Assembly (NCBI GenBank): GCA_030537455.1
Contig: JAUNMR010000019.1
Coordinates: 1 to 64,000, forward strand
From: Planctomycetia bacterium
Lineage (GTDB): Bacteria > Planctomycetota > Planctomycetia > Pirellulales > Thermoguttaceae
DNA length: 64,000 nucleotides
Direction of reading: 5' to 3'
In this document: positions 26,693 through 37,526 of the stretch, piece after piece
Layout of the letters: each line of letters opens with the position of its first letter
Numbering within the stretch: position 1 is the first letter of the stretch
Notes under the pieces: generated by a model
What the model was told of the DNA's origin: nothing
Databases searched by the model: none
The model's input: the letters and a program-made list of their open reading frames with translations, nothing else
Translations under genes and position numbers: made by a program

Positions 26693-28606
26693 TTAACGCG
26701 GCTTTTTCTGTTGATTTTTCTCTACTTTAGTCGGCGTTATTTCGCCTTTGGTTTTACGTGAAGTAGAAGCGCGCTTGGCAGTCGCCTTTTTAGGCTCCTT
26801 CTGAATGCTGACCTTCTTCTTCGCTTTGGAATCGGCGACCTGATCGGCGGAGGCGTCGGGCGGCTCCATCGCATTGGTTTTATCCGGTTCGGCGCTCACG
26901 CGACGCGTAGACTTACGCGTGACAGATTCTTTTTTAGCAGACGCCTTTTTGGTCGTGGCAGACTCCACGGGCGCGTCTTCGACGACCGATTCAGGGGCGT
27001 TCTTTTTACGCGCGACGGGTCGTTTTTTCGTGGACTCCTCGGTCGTCTTAACGGCTTTAACTTCCTTGACGCTCTTAGCGGCTTTGGCGCTCTTGGCGCT
27101 CTTAGTTGATTTTTTGGACGCGCTCTTGGCGTCGGCGGGGACGTCGGGCTTTTCGTCGACGCTCTCCGTCACGGGGGAAGCCGTCGCGTTGAGTACGACG
27201 GTATCGGGCTGAATGTCCACAGAGGCGCTTTTACGCGATTTCGACGCGCTCTTCTTACCGGTCGCGTGCGTTTTAGGCGCCTGTTTTTCAATAGCTTTGA
27301 CAGCGCCGGAGTCGGTCGGAGCCATCGCTTTTTCTTGCGCGAGCGCTGGGTCGTTAAAGAGAATAACTTCCTCTTTGACGGCTCTTGAGACGCTCTTTTT
27401 GGTTTTAGCCGCCTTTGACTTAACGGCGGTGGCGGACGCTTCAGACGCAACAGGTTTGGCGTCGGTATTTTCTTGATTCGCGACGATTTCAGCGGCTTTT
27501 GCGCGTTTAACAGGCGCTTTTTTCGCAGGCTTAACCTTTGCCTTAGCGGATTCGGGCTTGACCACGGGCGAGTCGCTCACTTCGACCTTTTCCTCCGCGG
27601 GAGTGAGTACAGCAAGGAGATTATCCTCCGCCGGGGCTTTAGCGCTACGTTTCGACTTACGCTCAGGCTTTACGCTCACGCTGGCGACGCCATAGCTGGC
27701 GTCGTCGCGAGAGAGCGAGGTTTCTTCGACGTCAACGTCGTCGTAGCCGGGCTGATCGGAATCGTCTTCATATTCTCCGTCCTCTTGAAACTGGTCGGGG
27801 TCGTCGGCTTCGTCGTCAAGAGCGAACTCTTCTTCTTTACGCTCGGACGCAACCATCCGAGACTGTTTTTCGAGGAATCGAGCAATTTCCACGGGGTCGC
27901 TCAAGCGTTTGGGGACAACCAGCGGATTGATGGAACGCTTCGCGGCGGCGGAATCGCACGAGACAATGAACTTCATGGCGTCGGCGGAGAGTTCATCGTC
28001 GAGCAGTTCCGCGCCCAGGCAATGGAGAGAAAAGCACAGAGCGCGTAAATCCTCGAGTGAAAGCGCGGCCTTTTTCAGACCGGTCACAACCTCGATCTGA
28101 CGCTCAGAATCGACTTCAACCAACCCCCAGAGACGTAAAACGCGCAATGCGCCTTCGTCGAGCGGCAGACACGGTTCGTTAAAGGTCGTCAGACGAACAA
28201 AATCGTTCATAAAACGCGTGGTATAGGGAATCGCTTCCAGATAGTCGAGTCGCTCTTGGGGAGTAAAGGCGCGAACCTGTTCGATATCGAACTTATAGTC
28301 TCTATCGAAGATCCACTGAAGAATACGACGCAGACGTTCGCCGACTTTCAGCACGTCATAGAGAGGTTGAACGACTTCGGCGATTTCATTGGCGCGAGAA
28401 ACGCGGATTTCATTCCAATCAATGAAATATTGCTCCATCGCCTCGTAGGCTACGCGAGCCTTCTCGAAGGAGGAGTTTTCCAGAAAAATAGCAAAGACAA
28501 GTTGCGAGAGCACAGAGCCATCGGCGGGACGCGTCAGGAGCGTCGTGGGGTATCGCTTCGTAAGTTTCTTTAAGAAAGTTTTGATATCTTTCTGTCGAGA
28601 AGCCAT
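26693..28606 (-). CDS. Endonuclease III-like (HhH-GPD fold) protein with lysine-rich tail
   Basis: The first 230 residues resemble the helical core of endonuclease III. LVFAIFLENSSFEKA lines up with the family's LLSAQ segment, and LDEGALRVLRLWGLVE lines up with VDTHIFRVxxRxG, keeping the Asp. The helix-hairpin-helix LPGVGRKTA is replaced by IPYTTRFMN, so the catalytic Lys is gone, and the four iron-sulfur cysteines are absent. This points to a DNA-binding or monofunctional descendant rather than a lyase. From about 250 the chain becomes acidic, then a 350-residue Lys/Ala/Ser/Val-rich histone H1-like region runs to the end. The frame extends to 28801; the ATG at 28606 starts the conserved part. 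Homology to the fold is inference by eye. Confidence 0.6.
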   Translation of the reverse strand: MASRQKDIKTFLKKLTKRYPTTLLTRPADGSVLSQLVFAIFLENSSFEKARVAYEAMEQYFIDWNEIRVSRANEIAEVVQPLYDVLKVGERLRRILQWIFDRDYKFDIEQVRAFTPQERLDYLEAIPYTTRFMNDFVRLTTFNEPCLPLDEGALRVLRLWGLVEVDSERQIEVVTGLKKAALSLEDLRALCFSLHCLGAELLDDELSADAMKFIVSCDSAAAKRSINPLVVPKRLSDPVEIARFLEKQSRMVASERKEEEFALDDEADDPDQFQEDGEYEDDSDQPGYDDVDVEETSLSRDDASYGVASVSVKPERKSKRSAKAPAEDNLLAVLTPAEEKVEVSDSPVVKPESAKAKVKPAKKAPVKRAKAAEIVANQENTDAKPVASEASATAVKSKAAKTKKSVSRAVKEEVILFNDPALAQEKAMAPTDSGAVKAIEKQAPKTHATGKKSASKSRKSASVDIQPDTVVLNATASPVTESVDEKPDVPADAKSASKKSTKSAKSAKAAKSVKEVKAVKTTEESTKKRPVARKKNAPESVVEDAPVESATTKKASAKKESVTRKSTRRVSAEPDKTNAMEPPDASADQVADSKAKKKVSIQKEPKKATAKRASTSRKTKGEITPTKVEKNQQKKPR

Positions 28607-28831
28607 TGATAATGTCCTTAAAAAAGTATCACGAATCAGACGTCCGGCACATTTCAACGAGCGCGTTGTCGCGAACCGTCGAGCGCAATTGGACGCAGAA
28701 AACGCGCGAAAATTAGACGCAAAACTCTGGCGTACCCATGAAGAGCCACAAAAAACACGACGCTCACAGTCGCGAGGTTCACGACCCGCTATAGCGCGCA
28801 CACGGCGCTAACGTTGCAAAAGAACGCTACG

Positions 28832-29257
28832 TTATTCGTCCTCGGCGACCTCTTGCTCGTCGTCGTCAAGCTCGTCGTCCTCAAGTTCTTCGTCGACTTC
28901 TTCGACGCTAGAATCCTTTTGACGTTGTTCCGCGAGGATTTCCGTCACGGCAACGAGGTTCTTCATACCCTCGTCGACCTCGAAGAGGAGCGTGGGGGTG
29001 TAGCGCGTATCGATACGACGCGCGCATTTCTGCTGAAGATAGCCGGCGGCGCTTCGTAGACCTTGAAGGATGAGACGTTCTTTGGTTTCCCCTTCGCGCG
29101 TCATAAAGAAGACTTTGGCCTGACGCATATCGCCGGAGACTTCAACTTTTGTAATCGTCGCGCCCACGACGCGCGGGTCTTTAATATCAGTGAGCAGCGC
29201 CATCGCGACGACCTCGCGGATCGCCTCGGCCGCTTTGAGCGTTCTTCTAGACGCCAT
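28832..29257 (-). CDS. rbfA: Ribosome-binding factor A
   Basis: RbfA is a KH-domain factor needed for late 30S maturation and cold adaptation. MASRRTLKAAEAIREVVAMAL, DIKDPRVVGATITKVEVSGD and the LRSAAGYLQ segment define the family. The C-terminal 30 residues are almost all Asp/Glu, an acidic tail not present in most homologues. It follows infB by 92 bases, the usual nusA-infB-rbfA order. Confidence 0.94.
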   Translation of the reverse strand: MASRRTLKAAEAIREVVAMALLTDIKDPRVVGATITKVEVSGDMRQAKVFFMTREGETKERLILQGLRSAAGYLQQKCARRIDTRYTPTLLFEVDEGMKNLVAVTEILAEQRQKDSSVEEVDEELEDDELDDDEQEVAEDE

Positions 29258-29349
29258 TGTACCTCTCTTTAAAAGGTCGCGCGGCAGGAAGCGACGCGCG
29301 ACCTAAGACAAACTGGACGCATAGAAAGTTAGCGAACGACTGCGCGCGT

Positions 29350-32300
29350 TCAATCGAACGTACGCGCAACTTCCTCGATCTTATAGGCTTCGAGAATATC
29401 GCCTTCTTTAACGTCGTTGTAATTTTTGAGTTTCATACCGCATTCGTACCCGTCGCGCACTTCGCGCGCCTCGTCGCGTTCACGCTTGAGCGTTTCCAGA
29501 GGATAGTCGCCGATAATACGACTGTCGCGAATCACGCGAATATTGCAGTCGCGTTCGATGACGCCGGAGATAACGCGACAGCCGGCAATTACGCCGACGT
29601 GGCTGATATTAAAGGTGCGTTGCACGCGCGCGCGTCCGAGTTCCTTGACCTGTTCCAGAGGCTTGAGCATGCCTTCGAGCGCCGCGCGGATATCGTCGGT
29701 CAGCTTATAGATTACGTCGTAGCGACGAATCTGAACCTTCTTACTTTCCGCGAGATTGCGCGCGCCTTCGTCAGGAACGACGTTGAAGCCGACGATAATC
29801 GCGTCGGAAGCGTCGGCAAGGTGGACGTCCGCTTCGGTAATACCGCCAACGGTCGCTTGCAGAATTTTGACTTTGACCTCGGGATGTTCCAACTTCCCGA
29901 GTTCTTTGCGGATCGCTTCGATAGAACCGCGAACGTCCGCGCGAATGATAACATTGAGAACCTGCTGCGTTTGCGACTGATTGAGTCGTTCGCGCAGACT
30001 TTCGAGGGTCACGTGACCTTGACTGCCGGCCAATTCGATTTCGCGACGGCGCGCGGCGCGTTCGGTCGCGATTTCGCGCGCCACGGCGATATCGTCGAGC
30101 ACGACGAACTTACTACCGGCCTCAGGCGCGACGTCCAGACCGGTGAGAGTAATCGGCACGCTCGGACCGGCGGCTTTGATACGCTTGTGCTCGTCGAGGG
30201 TATCGGTCATTGAGCGCACGCGACCATAGGAGCTGCCGCACAGCACGACGTCGCCGGTGTGTAGCGTACCGTTTTGAACCAGCGCCTTACAGACGACGCC
30301 TTGACCCTGTTGCAACGACGCTTCCAGCGTCACGCCGACCGCACGACGGTTCGGATTGGCTTTGAGGTCGTTGAGTTCCGCAACGGTCAGGAGGGTATCG
30401 AGGAGATCGTCGACGCCCGCGCCGGTGAGCGCGCTGGTTTCAACGACTTCGACGTCGCCGCCCCATTCGCTGGGCATAACGTCGTTTTGCGCAAGTTCTT
30501 GGATCACGCGATCGCGACTCACGCCGGGAAGGTCCATCTTATTGAGCGCCACGACAATCGGGACGCCGGCGGCCTTTGCGTGACTAATCGCTTCTTCGGT
30601 CTGCGGCATAACGCCGTCGTCGGCGGCGACGACCAGCACGACGATATCGGTGCAGTTCGCGCCACGAGCGCGCATTTCCGTGAACGCTTCGTGACCGGGC
30701 GTGTCGACGAAAGTGACCGCGCCGCGAGGAGTATCGACGCGATAAGCGCGAATGTGCTGGGTAATACCGCCCTTTTCGCCAGCGGCTACGTGGAGCTTAA
30801 GGATCTTATCGAGCAACGACGTCTTGCCGTGATCGACGTGCCCGAGGAAGGCAACGACCGGCGCGCGAGGCACGAGAGAATCGGGATCGTCTTCTTCATC
30901 GAAAGCGGGGTCGACATACTGTTCTTCCAGCGTGACCTCTTTTTTGACCGTAGCTTTTAGATCCAACTCCATAATAAGGAGTTCGATCATATCGGCGTCG
31001 AGGGACTGGTTTTGCGTCATGAGAGTCCCGAGCGACATGAGCTTAAGAATGACAGTATTGACAGGCACGCCGGTAAGTTCTGCAAACTGTCGCACAGTAC
31101 ACGGCATTTGGATCACAAGATCGCCCTTTCGAGGAGCGGTTACAACCGAAGAGGAATTTTTCTCACGTCGAGAGGAATTACGACCGACGGAACGCGAAAC
31201 GTAGCGACCGCCTTCGTCATCGTCGCTACTGTAGCGTCCTTTATTATTACCAGGTCGACGACTGGCGTTACCGCCACGACCGGCGTCACGAGCGTTTTCG
31301 TCGCGACGACCGCGCGACTTCTTACCGGAATCTTTTCCGTAGGAGCCGAATTCGCCGTCGTCGATCATATCATGAGCGCCGCGTTTACCGCCGCGCGATT
31401 CCTGCGAACGACCTGCGGTTGCGACGGTGGATTGTTTGCCACTACCGGTCTTAGCGCTGGAGTCGTTACGCATGCCCTGGACGCGACCTATAAGGGGCGT
31501 CTGAAACGCGTCGACCGGACCGCGAGAGATCGGCTTGAGCGTAGGCGCTTGCGGTGTGGCGACCTTTGTGACCTTAACAGCAGTGGTCGGCACCGGAGCG
31601 ACGCGAATGGTAACCTTAGATTTTGAAGACGATTGCCCAGAACGCGAGGTCTGTTCGCCGTTGGTCTTATCTTCCGTGACGCGACGCGGTTGACCGAGCA
31701 CGCGAATGCGATCGTTGGCCGAGGGGGTGGTAATGACCGGCGGGCGTTTCATTTCCGAAAGCGCTTCAGCGCGACCGGTCAGTTGCGCCATGAAACCAGA
31801 CACAGGCATAACGGGGCGCACGGGTCGCGGTTCCGGCGCGGGCTTAGCGGGCGTGCGACGCGAATCGCCGTTGCGATCACGGTCGCGACCGCGTGATTTG
31901 GAATCGCCTTTACCGTCGCTGGCACGTGCGTCACGACTTTGGGCGGATCCGCCGCGACCGTCCACACGATTGCGCAGAGGGATGGTCGACGACGGCACAT
32001 TGGCAGTCGTAGCGGTCGCGGGCGCGGTTTCGCGTTTAGCGCTGGGAAGGTCGACGCTAGGTTTCGACTCCATCTGGACAGGCTCGGCAGTCTTAGTCGA
32101 TTCGGGAACCTTAGGTTCTTCAACCTTGGCGACGACGGGCGTATCGATCTTTTCGGGGGCGTCGACCTTTTCAACGGCAGGTTCGACCTTTATCGGCTCG
32201 GACTGTTCCTTAGCGGGCTCGAACTCTTGCACGGGCGTGGCGACTTGAGGCTCGGCGGCGCCAGGTTCAGAATCGACCGGATTCGTTTCGGGCTTTTCCA

Positions 32301-32889
32301 CAACTTTGGGTTCAGCGACCGTGGGGGGTAGTTCGGGCGCAAGAACCGGCTTAACGACCGGTTCCGGAGTTGCAGTTGTGACCGGCGTAGATACGACTTG
32401 CGGCGCCTGTGGGGCGACGGCGGCGGGCTGTGGTTTAGCCTGCGGAAGAGTCGGCAGACCGGGCAGAGTTTTCAAAAGACCAGAAGGGGGCGCCAGAGTC
32501 GGCATAATACCGACCGGCGTATTGAGAGAGACTTGGCGAGCTTCGGGCGCGGCCGGTTTTTTAACAACGCGAGTCGGTTCTTTGGAGACTGGTTTCGCGA
32601 CTTTGACAGCGCCACCGTCTTTACCGGGCTTTACCGTGGCGTCCTCTTTGCTGGGCGTGGAGGTTTTAGACGTCTTTTTCGCGCTACTGCGTTTAACGCC
32701 AGATTTAGGTTTACTCGACGGTTTGAACTCGCCGGAATCGATATACTCTAGAACCTTCTCAACTTGTTCGTCTTTCAACGACGAGAAACTATTTTTTATT
32801 TCAATAAAGCCCAACTCATAGGCCGCTTCGATGAGATCGTAGCTGGCGCGATTGAGTTCTTTAGCTAATTTCCAGATCTGTCTCGGCAA
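29350..32889 (-). CDS. infB: Translation initiation factor IF-2
   Basis: IF-2 is the GTPase that brings initiator tRNA to the 30S subunit. Order: IF2_N helical domain (about 1-55), a very long Pro/Ala/Val/Lys-rich and then Arg/Gly/Ser-rich disordered region (about 60-590), a second IF2_N-like segment ([15 protein letters not shown]), the G domain with GHVDHGKTS near residue 683, [12 protein letters not shown] and the SAL motif, then domains II-IV to residue 1179. The length is large because of the linker. It lies 347 bases downstream of nusA. Confidence 0.97.
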   Translation of the reverse strand: MPRQIWKLAKELNRASYDLIEAAYELGFIEIKNSFSSLKDEQVEKVLEYIDSGEFKPSSKPKSGVKRSSAKKTSKTSTPSKEDATVKPGKDGGAVKVAKPVSKEPTRVVKKPAAPEARQVSLNTPVGIMPTLAPPSGLLKTLPGLPTLPQAKPQPAAVAPQAPQVVSTPVTTATPEPVVKPVLAPELPPTVAEPKVVEKPETNPVDSEPGAAEPQVATPVQEFEPAKEQSEPIKVEPAVEKVDAPEKIDTPVVAKVEEPKVPESTKTAEPVQMESKPSVDLPSAKRETAPATATTANVPSSTIPLRNRVDGRGGSAQSRDARASDGKGDSKSRGRDRDRNGDSRRTPAKPAPEPRPVRPVMPVSGFMAQLTGRAEALSEMKRPPVITTPSANDRIRVLGQPRRVTEDKTNGEQTSRSGQSSSKSKVTIRVAPVPTTAVKVTKVATPQAPTLKPISRGPVDAFQTPLIGRVQGMRNDSSAKTGSGKQSTVATAGRSQESRGGKRGAHDMIDDGEFGSYGKDSGKKSRGRRDENARDAGRGGNASRRPGNNKGRYSSDDDEGGRYVSRSVGRNSSRREKNSSSVVTAPRKGDLVIQMPCTVRQFAELTGVPVNTVILKLMSLGTLMTQNQSLDADMIELLIMELDLKATVKKEVTLEEQYVDPAFDEEDDPDSLVPRAPVVAFLGHVDHGKTSLLDKILKLHVAAGEKGGITQHIRAYRVDTPRGAVTFVDTPGHEAFTEMRARGANCTDIVVLVVAADDGVMPQTEEAISHAKAAGVPIVVALNKMDLPGVSRDRVIQELAQNDVMPSEWGGDVEVVETSALTGAGVDDLLDTLLTVAELNDLKANPNRRAVGVTLEASLQQGQGVVCKALVQNGTLHTGDVVLCGSSYGRVRSMTDTLDEHKRIKAAGPSVPITLTGLDVAPEAGSKFVVLDDIAVAREIATERAARRREIELAGSQGHVTLESLRERLNQSQTQQVLNVIIRADVRGSIEAIRKELGKLEHPEVKVKILQATVGGITEADVHLADASDAIIVGFNVVPDEGARNLAESKKVQIRRYDVIYKLTDDIRAALEGMLKPLEQVKELGRARVQRTFNISHVGVIAGCRVISGVIERDCNIRVIRDSRIIGDYPLETLKRERDEAREVRDGYECGMKLKNYNDVKEGDILEAYKIEEVARTFD

Positions 32890-33236
32890 TGTGAAACTCT
32901 TATACTTCTTTAATGCTAGTGGTCATTTGGGGGGCGCTCCGCGACACGTACGGACGCGGAACTCGCATATTTTACGACGCGGCGGTTCGTCGAGGCGCAA
33001 GGCGTAACCGAAAGGGAGACGCACGCGTGGAGGCAACGTAGAATGAACGCGTGCGTCTGAGCGCGCTTAGGCGTCGACAACGTCAGAATTGGGGCGCTCG
33101 TTCTGGCGAACAAAAGCGCGTATGTGACAGATTAATAGCGAAGCTTGGCTATGTCTCCTAAGTTACAAGTGATCAAAATCCCCCAGAAGCGCGCGTCGAG
33201 TTACGTCGCATCGACCGTGGACGCTAGGCGATAACG
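32890..33236. other. Intergenic region between nusA and infB
   Basis: 347 bases without a supported gene. The small ylxR/rplGA pair often found here in other bacteria is not seen. A short minus-strand frame (32916-33113) has the composition of random sequence. Confidence 0.4.
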
Positions 33237-34526
33237 TCACATTTCTGGGCGCATATCGGGATTACCCATATCGTCGGGAGGGAAAATATCGGCGCCTTGG
33301 GCGCTTTCGTCTTCTTCCGCGAGCTTATCCGCTTGGTCGATGATATCAAGCGCTTCTTCCCTAGTCAGACCGCCGACGGCCTGGAGGAAATCAGGTTCGA
33401 TCACGGAAAGATCGTAGAAGGTAAAGCAACCGGCGCCGGTGAGCGTGTCGATAAGTTCGGGCGTGACGCCTTTCAGGGTTGCAAAGCAATCTTTGGCGCG
33501 GAAGATGTGATCGTCGAGTTCCTCCGACGTCATGATTTCAAGGTCGATTTGACACAGCTTACTGACCAGACGCACATTTTGACCGCGTGTGCCGATGGCG
33601 GGTTTCTTCTGTTCCGGCTTGAGCACGACCAGAGCGCGACCGACCTGAGGACAAAGAATGACCTCGTCTATATTAGCGGGACGTAGCGCGTTACGAATGA
33701 ACTCCTGCAGATCGTCGCTCCACAGAACGATATCGATACGTTCGCCCTGCAGAGCGTCGGTGACCGCGCGCGTACGAGCGCCGCGCGTGCCGACACAAGC
33801 GCCGATCAGGTCAATATTGGGGTCGTCGGTAGCGACGGCAACTTTGGAGCGACGGTGAGGGTCGCGACTGACGGCTTTGATTTCAACGACGCCGTCGGCG
33901 ATCTCGGGACATTCCAATTCTAACAGGCGTCGAACGACGTCGTCGTGCTTACGGCTAAGGACGATTTTAACGCGCGAGCCACTGCGAGAAACGTCGCGCA
34001 CGACCGCGCTGATCTGATCGCCTTCGCGAAAGATCTCGCCGGGAACCATTTCAGAACGTGGCAAAATGGCTTCGTCGCGACCTAAACGCACGGTGATCAT
34101 ATTAATGCGACCGACGTCGTTCTTTGAACCGTCGGGGAATCGACCGCCGTTTCGATCGGAACCTTTGCTACGACTGACGCGATACACGTCGCCGGTGACA
34201 AGACTTCCGATCAGAGGGTGATAATGATCGTAGATCATGTCGCGTTCCGCGTCGCGAAGTCGTTGCATCCAAATCTGACGCGTGGTCTGAACGCCAATGA
34301 GACTCGAAAGATCGCCGATTTTGATCGGAATATTGTCACGAATCGCAGATATTTCACCGGTTTGGCGATTGATCGAGACACGAACATTGGAATCGTCCAA
34401 ACCGCCTTGCTGACGACGTAGCGCCGGCGCGAGCGCCTGCTCCATCACCTGCAGGATCGTCTCCTTGCTCAGACCTCGTTCGATGTGGATTTGCTCCACA
34501 AGCTTCATAATATTTTCTGAATTCAT
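33237..34526 (-). CDS. nusA: Transcription termination/antitermination factor NusA
   Basis: NusA binds RNA polymerase and nascent RNA. The N-terminal polymerase-binding domain (about 1-125) starts MNSENIMKLVEQIHIERGLSK, followed by S1 (SLVTGDVYRV region), KH1 and KH2 domains (GACVGTRGARTRAV and IGTRGQNVRLVSKL are the KH GxxG loops), and a C-terminal helix-hairpin-helix (VTPELIDTLTGAGCFTFYDL). At 429 residues it is normal. The start at 34526 fits the family; the frame begins 27 bases earlier. rimP, usually just upstream, is absent. Confidence 0.95.
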   Translation of the reverse strand: MNSENIMKLVEQIHIERGLSKETILQVMEQALAPALRRQQGGLDDSNVRVSINRQTGEISAIRDNIPIKIGDLSSLIGVQTTRQIWMQRLRDAERDMIYDHYHPLIGSLVTGDVYRVSRSKGSDRNGGRFPDGSKNDVGRINMITVRLGRDEAILPRSEMVPGEIFREGDQISAVVRDVSRSGSRVKIVLSRKHDDVVRRLLELECPEIADGVVEIKAVSRDPHRRSKVAVATDDPNIDLIGACVGTRGARTRAVTDALQGERIDIVLWSDDLQEFIRNALRPANIDEVILCPQVGRALVVLKPEQKKPAIGTRGQNVRLVSKLCQIDLEIMTSEELDDHIFRAKDCFATLKGVTPELIDTLTGAGCFTFYDLSVIEPDFLQAVGGLTREEALDIIDQADKLAEEDESAQGADIFPPDDMGNPDMRPEM

Positions 34527-34844
34527 ATCGGCGTTTCCGAGGCACGACTTCACGCGCGTGATTCAATCTCATTGAATACGCGAGGCACACGCGCGCGACA
34601 ATAAAAGTATGCGTAGGGGTCATTTTAAAAGATTTGCTTATGGCGTCAAGTCTTTTAGCGTAACGACGCGCTTTTTCAGCAAACTTTTTAGGCGTTTTCG
34701 TCCCTCAATACACAAGTCGCTCTGTTAGTTTAGCGCTTTTTCACGCCGCTTCAATGTAAAAATAGTCAATTTAGCCAGATTTTAACAACTGATCAAAAGA
34801 CTCGACTAAAAATTCGTCATTCAAGGAAGAATCGTTAAAAAACT
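34527..34844. other. AT-rich intergenic region upstream of nusA
   Basis: No gene. The region is AT-rich and should hold the nusA promoter, but no pair of hexamers is convincing. Confidence 0.3.
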
Positions 34845-34881
34845 AAAAAACGCGCCACTCTCAGACGAAGAGGAGCGCGTT
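34845..34881 (-). terminator. Rho-independent terminator after the GH78 gene
   Basis: On the minus strand AACGCGC (plus 34875-34881) pairs with GCGCGTT (plus 34849-34855), extended by an inner CCTCT/AGAG stem, and is followed by TTTTTTAG. It lies 45 bases past the rhamnosidase stop. Confidence 0.7.
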
Positions 34882-34925
34882 AAGTCTTAAATTACGGCGG
34901 GTTCAGTCTTAAAGGCGCGAACGCG

Positions 34926-37475
34926 TTAGTTCTTTTTGAGTTCAACGACGTTCTGACCAACGGCAAGTTTGACGCCTTTGACCGCTTGATCTTTGAACAT
35001 CTGGTCGTTATGGCCATTATCGACCGTCTGCAGGGGCTTGTCCGTCGGTTGGTACCCTTGTGGCGGAATGAACCAGCCCTGGGCGCCTTCGGGAACCTCG
35101 ATCGTCGCGGTATAGGTTCCCGCGGCAAGATCGCGATTCAGTTCGATCTTAATCAGCCCGAAACGCGTGGAGGCGCTGTACTTGATATGATTGAGCGAAC
35201 CTGTACTGGGCGCGACAATAAACTCTTCAAACGCCGGTTGAATTGGGCGCAATCCCACGGCATATTGCGCAAGACAGGTCAGACCGCCGCCGCTCCATGC
35301 GTGATTAATTGTGCCGCCGCCGTAACCTTCCGCGCCAATTCCCCAGCCCTCCCAGAGAGTGGTGTATTCGCGCGCATTGACCATTTTGGAGAAGCGCTTC
35401 TTGAGACGTTCCAACGCGTAGTCTGGCTCATTGAGCAAGAAGAGCGCTTGTAGCACGTATTTCTCCATATAGGGACTGGCGTTCTCTTGGGTCTTAAAGA
35501 CTTCGACGAGTTTGGCGTTGTTTTCCGGCGCAACCAGACCAGCGACCACGGCCAGTGCGTTCGCGCGGTCGTCGGTGCGACCTTGATATTCAGGACTACG
35601 ATATTCCGAGCCGGTCCAGAAGACCTTGTCAAAGTTGGCGCGGAGCGTTTCGCGGCGAGCTTGGAATTCTGCTAGACCCGCCTGATCGCCGACGCGATCG
35701 GCAAGGAAGATCGCTTCCTCGAGCGCCAGCGCGTACCAGCAGTTCAGGAGCGCGCGTAGGTCGATATTTTCGCCCCAGTCTCCCCAGCTCCAGTCGCCGT
35801 TACGCACTTTGACGACGCCGTGATCGTCAAATTCCCAGATGAGCAGGTACCGCTTGACGGCGGGGTAGATATCTTCACCGGTCTGGAAATCGCCGGAGAA
35901 ATAGGAATAGACTCCCAGACCGCACGAGCTAATCGTGGCGAGAATCTGCGCGGGCAGTTCTTTCGACCAGTTTCCGTCGGGAATCGGGGAATACATAGTT
36001 CCGTCGGCGCGTTGGAAGCGCGCAAGTTCATAGAACGCTTTGCGCGGAATCGCGTCCGCGGTACGACTGAGCGCGTAGAACGCTTCGCCCAGCTCGTTAA
36101 CCGCATCGCCCCACCAGTGCGAGCGTTCACGGTCGGGGCAATCGAAATAGGAGTCGCGCATGGTCACATAGAGCGTGCGTTCGGCCTTCTTCCAGAAGCG
36201 ATTATAGAAGTCGTCGTCACATTGGAAGCCAGAGACAAAGTCGGCGTCGTATCCGCTCTCGCGATAACGCAACGCCAAGGGCTTAACACCGGCGGGCAAT
36301 GTGTAGAGCATTTTGTGACCGTTCATCCACCCGAGCGATTCGTACTCTTGAACGCCCTGCTTGGTTACGTATTCTGCGCGGACGTTGTATTCACTACCGC
36401 CCATGTAATCGTCGGTGCGCATATCGATGGTCAGCCCAGCGGGCGCTTCGACCTTCAGGCACGGGGTCGCGTGAAGATTATAGGGCAGCTGGCACTCGAC
36501 CAGCAGCGAGCCGTCCGGTTGGGGGATTTCGGTGAGGGCGACATAGTCGCGCATTCCCCAGTCGCGGAACAGTGGGGACGGACGCAGAAAGAGGTAATTC
36601 CAAGGCGCCAGGGGCTTGCCGACCTTGGCGTCGTAAGGCAGACCAAGTTCTTTGGCGTTTTTCCATGCGGAGTCGTCGAAATCAGACGATTTCCAGTCCC
36701 CCGCGAAGTCATATTGTGCGTTGAAACGCACGTTCCACTCGCCGAGTCGACGGTTCGGCTGTGGATCGGCGGTCGTCATTTCATAGGAGCCTTCGGTCTT
36801 TTCGCGCCAGTCGGCGGGTACTTTGGAAGAATCGAAACGCGCGTGAACTTCCTTATTACCGCGTTCGGTAATATTGGGCGCGGTAAGTCCCTCGGGCACG
36901 GCGGAATACAGCGAGACTTTCCAGGAGGCGTCACTGAGCAGGAACAGACCTTTGTCGCCGTTGGTCGAAGCGTCGAAGAGGAAGCCGGGCATACCGCTAT
37001 TGACGTGAGAGAAGCCCTGCTTGCCGAAGAACCAATGCAACACGGCAATGGTGTTTTGACCCTGGCGTAGATATGGCTTGAGGTCGACCAGATCGTAGTA
37101 GGTATCGAACGGCGTGGGACCGCGTTTGAGACCGCCCTCGAAGACGACGTTCTGACCATTGACATAGAGCCAATATTTTGAATCGCATGCGATACGACAC
37201 ATCGCGACCTGTGGCGCTGCGTCGAGGTCGAAGGTCTTGCGGTAAGCGATCCACAGATTAGGCAAAACCGGCTCGGGCAAATCGGGCGAGACAATCCACT
37301 GAGCTTGGAAGTCGGTCGTGGGAGCGAAATGTTCACCGAGGGGGACTTCCCCGCGTTGCGTTAGACGCAGAGGTTCGGAAACGTCGTAGCGCGCGCTATT
37401 ATCTGCGGCAAGCGCGTGCGACGCCAACGTCAAAGTCGACGCGAGCGCCATTAAGATTAAGGTAAATCGTTTCAT
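34926..37475 (-). CDS. Secreted alpha-L-rhamnosidase-like glycoside hydrolase (GH78)
   Basis: A signal peptide (1-23, ending ALAAD) exports the 849-residue enzyme. N-terminal beta-sandwich domains (about 50-250, with the YRKTFDLD and YWLYVNGQNV motifs, and a second near 330-400) precede the (alpha/alpha)6 barrel from about 410. The barrel signature DCPDRERSHWWGDA near residue 447 corresponds to the GH78 catalytic acid region, and GTINHAWSGG near 730 is the conserved His/Trp segment. The C-terminal beta-sandwich closes the protein. It should release terminal rhamnose from plant pectin or microbial polysaccharide. Substrate is inferred from family; related GH families share the fold. Confidence 0.88.
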   Translation of the reverse strand: MKRFTLILMALASTLTLASHALAADNSARYDVSEPLRLTQRGEVPLGEHFAPTTDFQAQWIVSPDLPEPVLPNLWIAYRKTFDLDAAPQVAMCRIACDSKYWLYVNGQNVVFEGGLKRGPTPFDTYYDLVDLKPYLRQGQNTIAVLHWFFGKQGFSHVNSGMPGFLFDASTNGDKGLFLLSDASWKVSLYSAVPEGLTAPNITERGNKEVHARFDSSKVPADWREKTEGSYEMTTADPQPNRRLGEWNVRFNAQYDFAGDWKSSDFDDSAWKNAKELGLPYDAKVGKPLAPWNYLFLRPSPLFRDWGMRDYVALTEIPQPDGSLLVECQLPYNLHATPCLKVEAPAGLTIDMRTDDYMGGSEYNVRAEYVTKQGVQEYESLGWMNGHKMLYTLPAGVKPLALRYRESGYDADFVSGFQCDDDFYNRFWKKAERTLYVTMRDSYFDCPDRERSHWWGDAVNELGEAFYALSRTADAIPRKAFYELARFQRADGTMYSPIPDGNWSKELPAQILATISSCGLGVYSYFSGDFQTGEDIYPAVKRYLLIWEFDDHGVVKVRNGDWSWGDWGENIDLRALLNCWYALALEEAIFLADRVGDQAGLAEFQARRETLRANFDKVFWTGSEYRSPEYQGRTDDRANALAVVAGLVAPENNAKLVEVFKTQENASPYMEKYVLQALFLLNEPDYALERLKKRFSKMVNAREYTTLWEGWGIGAEGYGGGTINHAWSGGGLTCLAQYAVGLRPIQPAFEEFIVAPSTGSLNHIKYSASTRFGLIKIELNRDLAAGTYTATIEVPEGAQGWFIPPQGYQPTDKPLQTVDNGHNDQMFKDQAVKGVKLAVGQNVVELKKN

Positions 37476-37526
37476 AAAACAGCTCGTATTAAGGTTTAAA
37501 GGAGAGGTTCGTTGACGTGCGCGACG

